DNA of 64,000 nucleotides from Xiheicaenibacterium sp046351325 (GTDB taxonomy: Bacteria; Myxococcota_A; Polyangia; Polyangiales; Polyangiaceae), in contig JAXLYR010000005.1 of assembly GCA_046351325.1 (NCBI GenBank), positions 806,001-870,000 on the forward strand, written 5' to 3'. Each line of letters starts with the position of its first letter. The stretch's first letter is position 1. The position numbers and the translations under genes were made by a program. A model generated the notes under the pieces. That model saw only the letters and a list, made by a program, of their open reading frames with translations, did no database searches and was not told the origin of the DNA. Shown here piece after piece: positions 33,358-40,840 of the stretch.

Positions 33358-34904
33358 AGCACCACTTCGACGTCATCGTGCTCGGCCGATCGATCGGCGC
33401 GCTGGTCGCAGCGGCGCTCCTCGCGCGCCGCGACTTCACGGTGCTCGTGTTGGGTCAGGGCGCGCTCGCCCCGACCTACCGCGTCGACGAGCTTACGCTG
33501 CATCGGCGCGCCTTCTCGTTCCTCGGCGCGGAATGTCCGGCGTGGCGGCGCGTGATCATCGAGCTCGCGCAGTCGCAAACGTGGAAGCGTCGCGCGCTCG
33601 CGGCCGAGCCGATGCTGCAAGCGATCGCGCCCGGGTTTCGCCTGGACGTGCCCTCCGACGCCGACCTCTTCGCGCGCGAGGTCGAGCGCCAATTCCCTGC
33701 ACTTCGACGTGTGGTGGAGGATCTCCATCAGCACCTCCGCGAGGTGAACGACGCCGCGGACAGAGCCTTCGAGGCCGACGTGCTCTGGCCGCCCGGGACC
33801 TTTTGGGAGCGGCGCGAGACGGCGAAGTGCGCCGCGCAGCTGCCGTACGTCCACGCTGAGCCCGACGCCGATCTGCTCGGTGAGTTCCCGCGCGGCCATT
33901 TTTACAGGCAGTTCGTGCGCGCCGCGGTCCTCTACGGGACACACCTCTCGACCACGCCGCCGCCGTTCGCGGCCGCGCGCCTCTTCGGCAGCTCCACGCG
34001 CGGCCTCGTGCGACTCGACGGCGGCGAGGCCGAGCTCGAGTCCTTCCTGGTCGAGCGCGTCCGCACGCACGGTGGCCAGTGCAGGCTCGGGGATCGCGCG
34101 TCGGCGCTCCACCTCCGGCGCGGGGTCGCGGCCGGTGTCCTCGTCGACGGTGAGGACGATGCGATCGGCTGCGAGTTCGTCCTCACCGATCTCGACGGCG
34201 AGTCGCTCGCGAGCCTCGCGGGCGGCCAGGGGATCCACAAGCGAGCGCTGCGTGAGTGGCCTCGCATCACGTCCACGGTGGGTCGGTTCGTGGTGTCGAT
34301 CGTCGCAAAGACCAAGGGCCTCCCCGAGCCGCTCGGCCCCGAGGTGATGCTCTTCCTCGCGAAGAACCCGTGGCCCACGCGGGCGCGTCCGCCTGCGATT
34401 CACCTCCTGCGGTTCGATCAGCCAGGCGAACACACGCTGCTCGTCGCCGAGCTCCTCTTGCCCGACAACGGCGCTGTCCGCGTCGTCGACGCGCGCGAGC
34501 TCGTGCTCGACGCGGTCCTCGCAGAGCTCCCGTTCCTCGAGCGACACCTCGTCCTCGTCGACTCACCTCACGACGGCGGACCGATCTGGCGCTTCGTCCC
34601 GGGGGCGACCTCGGGCGCACCGCTACGGCGCGTCGAGCTCGATCGCACGACGTTCGGTCTCGCGCCCGTCGAGCCCATGGTTCGACAGCTCGAGGTCGAT
34701 CCGCCGGGCTACCTCGGCCTCTCCGGCGAGCCGATCCGTGGCCCGATCGAGCGAACGCTGCTCGTCGGGCGGAGCGTGCTGCCAGCGCTCGGTCAGGAGG
34801 GCGAGCTCCTCGCGGCTTGGGGGGCCGCGCGGCTCGTCACCAAGGCCGATCGGCGCAAGACGGTGCTCCGGCGCGACATGTGGACGAAGCTCGAGTTCGG
34901 CTGA
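33354..34904 (+). CDS. FAD-dependent oxidoreductase, phytoene desaturase/amine oxidase-like
   Basis: 516 aa from the ATG at 33354, which overlaps the purN stop (ATGA). The start is a Rossmann-type FAD motif in FDVIVLGRSIGALVAAALLARR; the usual GxGxxG is degenerate (GRSIGA), so FAD binding is less certain. The rest fits the NAD(P)/FAD-dependent desaturase superfamily only broadly: GGEAELESFLVERVRTHGG is the typical substrate-binding start, and the end has RTLLVGRSVLPALGQEGELLAAWGAARL. Substrate unknown. Its coupling to purN is unusual and may be accidental. Confidence 0.65.
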   Translation: MKHHFDVIVLGRSIGALVAAALLARRDFTVLVLGQGALAPTYRVDELTLHRRAFSFLGAECPAWRRVIIELAQSQTWKRRALAAEPMLQAIAPGFRLDVPSDADLFAREVERQFPALRRVVEDLHQHLREVNDAADRAFEADVLWPPGTFWERRETAKCAAQLPYVHAEPDADLLGEFPRGHFYRQFVRAAVLYGTHLSTTPPPFAAARLFGSSTRGLVRLDGGEAELESFLVERVRTHGGQCRLGDRASALHLRRGVAAGVLVDGEDDAIGCEFVLTDLDGESLASLAGGQGIHKRALREWPRITSTVGRFVVSIVAKTKGLPEPLGPEVMLFLAKNPWPTRARPPAIHLLRFDQPGEHTLLVAELLLPDNGAVRVVDARELVLDAVLAELPFLERHLVLVDSPHDGGPIWRFVPGATSGAPLRRVELDRTTFGLAPVEPMVRQLEVDPPGYLGLSGEPIRGPIERTLLVGRSVLPALGQEGELLAAWGAARLVTKADRRKTVLRRDMWTKLEFG

Positions 34905-34995
34905 GCAATGACCCCGAACAACTCCGCGTGACGGCGTTCGTTCTGCAGGTCCGTTGCACCGCTCGCCTCCACCCATCTATCGTCGTGAGCGACGC

Positions 34996-36441
34996 ATGGG
35001 TCGCAACGCCCTCCTCAGTGGTGCGCTCGTCCTCGCCTTGCTCGGCTCGATCCCGTTGGTCGCCGCGGGCGGGCCGTTAGGCACGCCTCGCACAGGCGGT
35101 ACGTCGGCGACGGCTTCATCCTCGTCGAGCGCGCCGAAGAGCTCGTCGTCCGCGCTCGGCCGACCGCAGACGTCGTCCTCGAGCTCGGCGTCGGCCAAGC
35201 CCTCGGCCTCGGCGTCGGCCAAGCCCTCGAGCTCGGCCTCGGCGAAGCCCTCGAGCTCCACGACGGCGAAGCCGACGAGCTCGGCGTCATCGTCCGCGAG
35301 CGCGCCGACCTCGGCGTCCGCCGAGCCTCCGCAGACGCCGCCACCCGCGGTCAACGCGAGCCCGTTCGAGCTGCCCATCGCGGTGCTCACGATCCAGACG
35401 CTGGACGCCTTCGACCAGGCCGAGGCTCTCAGCGCCGCGCTCCGCCGCATCGTCGAAGAGGCGCCGGGCTGGAGCTACCAGGTGCTCGATCAGGAGTACG
35501 CGCTCCTCGTGCTCACCGCGAGCCTCGCGTGCGACGACAAACCCGACGCCGCGTGCGAGGAGAAGATCGCCGAGGAAATCCACGTCGATCGCTACATCTG
35601 GGGCACGATGGAGAAGGACGGGAGCGAGGTCGTCGGCGAGCTCCACCTGTGGACCCGCGGCCAGGGTTCGAAGATGGCGAAGTTCCGCTACTCCGACAAC
35701 CTCACGACCTCCGCAGACGAGACCTTGCTCGAGATCGCGCGGCAGAAGTTTGCGGAGATCGGCGGCGGCCCACCCGAGAGCAAGCTCACGATCCAAGCGG
35801 GCAAGGTCTCGGGCAAGGTCTTCTTGGACGGCAAAGAAGCGGGCGAGTTGAAGGACGGCGTCGCATCGCTCTCCGTCACGCCGGGGCCCCACAAGATCCG
35901 CATCGAAGCGCCCGGCTACCAAACGATGGAGGGCTCGGTCGAGATTCGACCTCGGCAGGAGGGCTCCCTCACGCTCACGCCGTCGTTCGCCGAAGCGGGC
36001 CCCGACGTTCAGAAGATCCTCGGGGGCACGGCGATCGGTCTCGCGGTCGCTGCCGCGGGCGTCGGCGTCTTCGGCGGCGTGCGCGTCCTCATGGTGAACA
36101 GCGATCTCGACGTGTACAAAAACAACACGCCGGGGAACTCCAAGCCCGTGTTCGAGGGGGACGGCTGTGAGCGCTCTGACAACGGTGCATACCCCAACAT
36201 GATCGGCGGCACCGAAGAGGAGCGTGCGTACGCGATGAGCCTCTGCGACGACGGCGCGCTCGCGCAGACCCTCCAGTTCGTGTTCTGGCCGATCTCGGCT
36301 GCGTTCGGGGTGGCAGGCACCGTGCTGCTCGCGACCGCCGATTGGAGCGACAAGAAATCGCAGGCCGCGTCGCTCCCGTTCGTGATCATCCCCTCCGTGG
36401 GGCCCTCGGGCGGCGGCGCCGTCGTCGCGGGGCGGTTCTAG
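34996..36441 (+). CDS. PEGA-domain membrane protein with Ser/Ala/Lys-rich linker
   Basis: 481 aa from the ATG at 34996. A signal peptide or anchor (ALLSGALVLALLGSIPLVAAGG) is followed by a low-complexity linker of about 85 residues with repeats such as SSSASAKPSAS. A domain from about 125 to 265 has no clear family (PIAVLTIQTLDAFDQAE, YIWGTMEKDG). Then a PEGA domain at about 270-330 contains GKVFLDGKEAGELKDGVASLSVTPGPHKIRIEAPGY with the family's pattern. Membrane segments follow (about 345-375 and 430-450). PEGA proteins are usually envelope-associated. The linker is encoded by a repetitive tract. Confidence 0.8.
   Translation: MGRNALLSGALVLALLGSIPLVAAGGPLGTPRTGGTSATASSSSSAPKSSSSALGRPQTSSSSSASAKPSASASAKPSSSASAKPSSSTTAKPTSSASSSASAPTSASAEPPQTPPPAVNASPFELPIAVLTIQTLDAFDQAEALSAALRRIVEEAPGWSYQVLDQEYALLVLTASLACDDKPDAACEEKIAEEIHVDRYIWGTMEKDGSEVVGELHLWTRGQGSKMAKFRYSDNLTTSADETLLEIARQKFAEIGGGPPESKLTIQAGKVSGKVFLDGKEAGELKDGVASLSVTPGPHKIRIEAPGYQTMEGSVEIRPRQEGSLTLTPSFAEAGPDVQKILGGTAIGLAVAAAGVGVFGGVRVLMVNSDLDVYKNNTPGNSKPVFEGDGCERSDNGAYPNMIGGTEEERAYAMSLCDDGALAQTLQFVFWPISAAFGVAGTVLLATADWSDKKSQAASLPFVIIPSVGPSGGGAVVAGRF
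35110..35330. repeat. Low-complexity coding repeat (Ser/Ala/Lys/Pro linker)
   Basis: Imperfect tandem copies of a unit encoding about SASAKPSSS lie in the gene at 34996-36441, e.g. CTCGGCCTCGGCGAAGCCCT and near variants. The DNA is slippage-prone and would complicate assembly, but all copies stay in frame. Confidence 0.6.
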
Positions 36442-36442
36442 C

Positions 36443-36997
36443 CTGCGCGTCATCGCCGGTCGCCTCGGCGGACGACGGCTTCGCGCGCCAGGTGGGCAGG
36501 GGACGCGACCCACCGCGGATCGCGTGCGCGAGTCGCTCTTCTCGATCTTGGGAGCAGTCGACGGCGAGCGCGTGCTCGATCTCTTCGCGGGCACCGGCGC
36601 GCTCGGGATCGAGGCGCTCTCGCGCGGCGCCCTCAGCGTGACCTTCGTGGAGAGCGCGCGGCCCGCGCTCGCGGTCCTTCGCGAGAACCTGCGCGATCTC
36701 GCGCTCGAGAGCCCTCAGGCGATCGTGCTCGCGACTCCGGTCGAGCGGTCGATGCGGCGCGATCGCTTGGGTGAGCACGCGTTCGAGCTCGTGTTGGCCG
36801 ACCCCCCCTACGCGACGCTGGAGGTCGCGGTGCACGCGCTCGAGAAGCTCGCCGCCGACGAGCTCGTCGCCGCGAGCGCCCGCGCCGCGCTCGAACACGA
36901 CGCCCGCGACGAGCCCACCTGCGAGGGCTGGAGCCTCGTCGACCGCCGATCCTACGGGACCGCGGCGGTGTCGTTCTTCGACCGCGCGTCGCGCTGA
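36443..36997 (+). CDS. rsmD: 16S rRNA (guanine-966-N2)-methyltransferase with CTG start
   Basis: 184 aa from a CTG at 36443. RsmD starts with MRIIAGxxxGRxL in relatives; here the codon in the Met position is CTG, then RVIAGRLGGRRL. No ATG, GTG or TTG lies in frame between the upstream stop and this point. A shorter GTG at 36524 would delete that motif. The SAM-binding site is seen in VLDLFAGTGALGIEALSRGA and the catalytic LADPPY motif around residue 115. The gene begins 2 nt after the PEGA gene stop. It methylates G966 of 16S rRNA during small-subunit assembly. Confidence 0.85.
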   Translation: MRVIAGRLGGRRLRAPGGQGTRPTADRVRESLFSILGAVDGERVLDLFAGTGALGIEALSRGALSVTFVESARPALAVLRENLRDLALESPQAIVLATPVERSMRRDRLGEHAFELVLADPPYATLEVAVHALEKLAADELVAASARAALEHDARDEPTCEGWSLVDRRSYGTAAVSFFDRASR

Positions 36998-36999
36998 TC

Positions 37000-37027
37000 G
37001 TTTGGGGTCAAATGGTTTGGGGTCAAA
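37000..37027. repeat. Tandem 13-mer repeat at a convergent gene junction
   Basis: GTTTGGGGTCAAA occurs at 37000-37012 and 37015-37027, a 15-nt period. The second copy contains the stop codon of the kinase gene (37023-37025). It may be a small local duplication. Confidence 0.6.
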
Positions 37028-39035
37028 GGGATTTCGCGCAGCGGAACCCGACGGCTGGCGAGCGGAGCTCGGGGTCGACCGCGTCGCGGTGCGTGACGAC
37101 GACCTTGCCGAGCTTCGGCCCCTCGGTGAAGCGCAGGCCGAGGAAGCTGCCGCCGCGGATCACGCGCTTCGTGCCGGTCTCGGGGCCGGTGGGGTTCACG
37201 CGCTCTTCGGCGGGGTACTGCGCGTAGAAGTCAGCGACCCACTCCGCGACGTTGCCGACGAGGTCGACGACCTTGGTCGTGGTCGCGCCGTTCGGGAACG
37301 AGCCGACGGGCGCGGTCCCGTCGAAGCCGTCGGCGCTGCCGTCGAGGTTCGCGAGGGTCGTGATCGCGCCGGCCGCGTTCCACGGCAGGCCGTCGACGCC
37401 GCGGCCCGCGGCGATCTCCCACTCGGCCTCGGTCGGTAGGCGCATGCCGCGGTCGGCGCAGAAGCCCTGAGCTTCGGGCTGCGTGACGCAGTTCATCGGG
37501 TGGGTCGCGCGATCAGCTGCGTCGAAGTTGCAGCGCGCGGCGTCGCTGCTCGCGGGTGATGGCTTGTCGCAGTGGCCCGCGTCGACGCAGGCTCGGTAGG
37601 CCTTCACCGTGACCTCGGTCAGATCGAGACAGAACGAGTCCACGAAGGCGTGGTGACGGGGCCCGTCCTCCACGTCTTTGGGGTCGGCGCATCCGACGAG
37701 GAATTTACCGCCGCCGACGACGACGCTGCCCGGCGGACACGGGTCGTCGCTGGTCGAAGTGGATGTCGGCGCGCTCGCGGACGTCACGACGACCCGCGGG
37801 GTCGACGCGACCGAAGACGGCGTGCTCGAAGCGGAAGCGGACGCGGACGCGGACGCGGAGCTCTTCTTCGAAAGCTTGATGCCTGCCACGACCGCGGCGC
37901 TCACGATGAGCAGCAGCCCCCCCGCGAACGCCACCGTGATGATGGGGTTGCGACGCTTGCGCGGGACGGGCGCGGGGAACGTCGAGGCGAGCGCAGTCGA
38001 CATCGGCGGTGGTGCGCTCGCTTGCTTCGCCGCCGTTCGCGACGGCCCGCTCAGCGGAAAGCCAGCCGCGCGCGGATCGAGCGCGCCGAGGAGCGCCGCC
38101 CAGAAGAGCCCCATGTCGGGGTAGCGATGCGACGGCTGCACTGCGAGCGCGCGCTCGAACACAGCCTCGACCTCGTCGGAGACCACGTGTTTGAGCGTGC
38201 GCGGCGTCGGCCTGCGATCCTCGTCGCAGCTCTGCCGCGCGAGCTCCATGTAGTCGTCGCCCTCGAACGCGCGTCGGCCGCCTTGCATGACCTCGAGGAT
38301 CACGAGCGCCATCGCGAAGACATCGGTCCAAGGACCCGTCTCGCCGTAGGTGCGGCTGAACTGCTCCGGCGCGCCGTAATGGGGCGTGAACGCAGTCGGT
38401 AGCGTGCCTGTCTGGTGCAGCCCCGAGATGCGGCGCTGCATGACCTTCGCGATGCCGAAGTCGAGCAGCTTGATCCGCACACCTGCGGCCGCGCTCGTCG
38501 AGGGCGAGCCCGGCAGCCCCGCAGGATCCGCGACGACGAAGAGGTTCTCGGGCTTCACGTCGCGGTGAGCGACGTTCTGCTCGTGCGCGATCGCGAGCGC
38601 GCCCGCGATCGGTTCGAGCATCTGCACGGCCTCGACCAGCGGGCGTGGAGGCTTGCGAGCGTTGGTCTCGGCGACGAGCATTTCGTCGAGCGTGCGGCCC
38701 TCGAGCCACTCGAGCACGAGGTAGGGCAGGGGCGGTTCGCCGGGCCGCTCGAGCACGCCGAGATCGCGAGGCTGAACGATGGCGCTCGTGCGCGTCGAGA
38801 GCTCGGCGACGAGGCGACCCTCGCGGACGAACTCTTCCATGATCAGGGGGCGATCGGCCTCGGAGGCCTGCGCCATCACCACGAGGAACTTGATCGCGAC
38901 GGGGACGCCCGCGCTCACGTGCTCTCCGCGATAGACGATCGCGGCGCCACCCTCGCCGACCGCTGCGCCCACCGCGTAGCGTCCCTGGATGACGGTGCCG
39001 GTCAGACCGAGCGGGTCACGGGTTCGAGCTGCCAT
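37023..39035 (-). CDS. Serine/threonine protein kinase with C-terminal FGE/SUMF1 domain
   Basis: 670 aa from the ATG at 39035. A Hanks-type kinase domain (about 20-320) has a glycine loop VGEGGAAIV, catalytic Lys49 (VAIKFL), HRDVKPEN at 157-164 and DFG at 192-194. One membrane segment (about 363-387) and a Ser/Ala linker follow. The extracytoplasmic part (about 433-670) is a formylglycine-generating-enzyme-like domain: MRLPTEAEWEIAAGRG, GNVAEWVADFY, RGGSF and VGFRCAKSL. Such fusions are a known myxobacterial type, with the FGE part thought to sense or bind rather than catalyse. The gene is divergent from the sulfur operon. Confidence 0.93.
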   Translation of the reverse strand: MAARTRDPLGLTGTVIQGRYAVGAAVGEGGAAIVYRGEHVSAGVPVAIKFLVVMAQASEADRPLIMEEFVREGRLVAELSTRTSAIVQPRDLGVLERPGEPPLPYLVLEWLEGRTLDEMLVAETNARKPPRPLVEAVQMLEPIAGALAIAHEQNVAHRDVKPENLFVVADPAGLPGSPSTSAAAGVRIKLLDFGIAKVMQRRISGLHQTGTLPTAFTPHYGAPEQFSRTYGETGPWTDVFAMALVILEVMQGGRRAFEGDDYMELARQSCDEDRRPTPRTLKHVVSDEVEAVFERALAVQPSHRYPDMGLFWAALLGALDPRAAGFPLSGPSRTAAKQASAPPPMSTALASTFPAPVPRKRRNPIITVAFAGGLLLIVSAAVVAGIKLSKKSSASASASASASSTPSSVASTPRVVVTSASAPTSTSTSDDPCPPGSVVVGGGKFLVGCADPKDVEDGPRHHAFVDSFCLDLTEVTVKAYRACVDAGHCDKPSPASSDAARCNFDAADRATHPMNCVTQPEAQGFCADRGMRLPTEAEWEIAAGRGVDGLPWNAAGAITTLANLDGSADGFDGTAPVGSFPNGATTTKVVDLVGNVAEWVADFYAQYPAEERVNPTGPETGTKRVIRGGSFLGLRFTEGPKLGKVVVTHRDAVDPELRSPAVGFRCAKSL

Positions 39036-39118
39036 TCGCCTGGGACCGCGCGTCGCGCGGGCGAGAGAAGATACGCCCGCCGAAGCAAGCCGGTTGCGAA
39101 TTCGGCCGCCGAGCGCCC

Positions 39119-39169
39119 GCGTTTCAGCGCGTTTCGAGCCGGCGCGCCGCGGCGTTTCAGGGCGTTTCC
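39119..39169. repeat. Array of four GCGTTTC heptamers
   Basis: GCGTTTC occurs at 39119, 39129, 39152 and 39162; the 18-mer starting at 39119 is nearly repeated 33 nt later. The within-pair spacing is 10 nt, one helical turn. It lies in the 201-nt divergent region between the kinase and the persulfide dioxygenase operon, so it is a candidate regulator-binding site. Confidence 0.5.
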
Positions 39170-39236
39170 GGATCGGGCTGATCCCTCGATAAATGCGCGC
39201 TTCTCGAACGGCACGAGCCTCGCTTCGTGGGGGGTC

Positions 39237-39920
39237 ATGTTGTTTCGCCAGCTGTTCGACGCCGAGACCTCGACGTTCACATACCTCGTCGGGGACGAGG
39301 TCACCCGCACTGCCCTGCTGATCGATCCCGTGCTCGAACAGGTCGAGCGCGACGTGGCGCTGCTCGCGCAGCTCGGCCTGAGCCTCGCGCACGTGCTCGA
39401 CACGCACACCCACGCCGACCACGTTACGGCCGCGGGGGTTCTTCGAGCGCGCACCGGCGCGGAGACCGTGTGCGGCGTCGCCGGGGCGACCTGTGCGGAT
39501 CGCCGCGTCCAAACAGGGGACGTGATCGAGCTCGGCGCCCTCGCGATCGAGGTCCTCTCGACGCCGGGCCACACGGACGACAGCGTGTCCTATCGCGTCG
39601 CCGATCGCGTCTTCACGGGCGACGCGCTCCTCGTTCGCGCAGCCGGGCGCACCGACTTCCAGAACGGCGACCCGGGCAAGCTCTATGACTCGATCACAGG
39701 CGCGCTCTTCACGCTGCCGGACGCGACGCTCGTCTACCCGGGCCACGACTACCGCGGTCACACGGTGACCACGATCGGCGAGGAGAAGCAGTTCAACGCG
39801 CGCATCGCAGGGCGCTCGCGCGACGAGTTCATCGCGGTGATGAACTCGCTGAACCTCCCCGAGCCGAAGCGCATGAAGGTCGCGGTCCCCGCGAACCGCG
39901 CCTGCGGGCTGGTCCAATGA
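39237..39920 (+). CDS. Persulfide dioxygenase-like MBL-fold protein (ETHE1 type)
   Basis: 227 aa from the ATG at 39237 after a GGGGGG run. The MBL zinc motif is THTHADH (HxHxDH) near residue 60, and the ETHE1 signature GRTDFQNGDPGKLYDSI lies near 140, followed by VYPGHDYRG. ETHE1-type enzymes oxidise glutathione persulfide to sulfite with Fe(II). The next gene, overlapping by ATGA, encodes a TauE/SafE exporter, and the third a sigma-54 activator. The set suggests sulfide or persulfide oxidation followed by sulfite export. Confidence 0.92.
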   Translation: MLFRQLFDAETSTFTYLVGDEVTRTALLIDPVLEQVERDVALLAQLGLSLAHVLDTHTHADHVTAAGVLRARTGAETVCGVAGATCADRRVQTGDVIELGALAIEVLSTPGHTDDSVSYRVADRVFTGDALLVRAAGRTDFQNGDPGKLYDSITGALFTLPDATLVYPGHDYRGHTVTTIGEEKQFNARIAGRSRDEFIAVMNSLNLPEPKRMKVAVPANRACGLVQ

Positions 39921-40840
39921 GCGCGCTCGCGGCGACGGCGATCCTCGCGCTGTTCGTCGGCGTGTCGCTCGGTCTGCTCGGTGGCGGCGGCTCGATCCTC
40001 GCCGTCCCCGTGCTGGTCTACGTCGGTGGGCTCGGCCCGCGTGACGCCATCGCGGCGTCGCTCGTGGTCGTCGGTTCGAGCAGCGCGACCGCAGCGCTCT
40101 TGCACGGGCGCGCCGGCGCGGTCGACGTGCGCGCGGGCCTCTCACTCGGGCTCTCGTCGATGCTCGGCGCGTACGTCGGTGGTCGCGTCGCTCGACACCT
40201 GCCAGCGGGCCTGCTCCTCGCGGCCTTCACCGTGATGATGATCGTGACCGCGCTCGCGATGCTGCGTCCTCGCAAGACCGGTCCGATCGAAGACGCGTCG
40301 CCCCGTCCAGCGAAGCTCACCGAGCGCGCGCGGCTCGCCGCGATCGGCCTCGTCATGGGCGCGATCACCGGCCTCGTGGGCGCGGGCGGTGGCTTCGTCA
40401 TCGTGCCCGCGCTCGTGCTCTTCGCGAAGCTCCCCATGCGCCGCGCGATCGGCACGTCGCTCTTCGTCATCACCCTGAACTCGGCCGCGGGCTTCGCGGG
40501 CGCCGTCGGCGCGGCGACCGTGCCGTGGACGCTCGTCGCGATCACGGCGCTCGTCGCGAGCCTCGGCAGCGTCGTCGGCGTGGTCCTCTCCCGGCGAATC
40601 TCACCGGCCAACCTGCGCACCGCGTTCGGCGTCTTCGTCCTCGCGCTCAGCGCGATCGTCGTCGCGCGACAGGGCCGCGAGCTCCACACGATCGGGCAGC
40701 TCTTGCTCGGGTCGGCCATCCTCGTCGGCGGCGGCCTCGCGCTCGGCACCTCCCTGCTGCGACGGCGCCGCGCGCGTATGCTCCGCGTCGATGGCCTCGA
40801 AGCGAGCCGCACCTACCGCCCAGCAAGCGTCACGCGCTGA
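39917..40840 (+). CDS. TauE/SafE family anion exporter (TSUP)
   Basis: 307 aa, with about eight hydrophobic segments in two similar halves. The family glycine-rich motifs are GLLGGGGSILAVPVLVYV at about 20 and GAITGLVGAGGGFVIVPALV at about 150. TSUP proteins export sulfite or organosulfonate anions. The start overlaps the dioxygenase stop (ATGA), so it is translationally coupled. By context it exports sulfite made from persulfide oxidation. The end overlaps the next gene by 50 nt. Confidence 0.92.
   Translation: MSALAATAILALFVGVSLGLLGGGGSILAVPVLVYVGGLGPRDAIAASLVVVGSSSATAALLHGRAGAVDVRAGLSLGLSSMLGAYVGGRVARHLPAGLLLAAFTVMMIVTALAMLRPRKTGPIEDASPRPAKLTERARLAAIGLVMGAITGLVGAGGGFVIVPALVLFAKLPMRRAIGTSLFVITLNSAAGFAGAVGAATVPWTLVAITALVASLGSVVGVVLSRRISPANLRTAFGVFVLALSAIVVARQGRELHTIGQLLLGSAILVGGGLALGTSLLRRRRARMLRVDGLEASRTYRPASVTR

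Noticed and set aside
37023..40145. A 1040-residue extension of the kinase-FGE gene
   Set aside because: The extra N-terminal part is Arg-rich shadow sequence antisense to the sulfur genes; the kinase starts with MAARTRDPLG at 39035.
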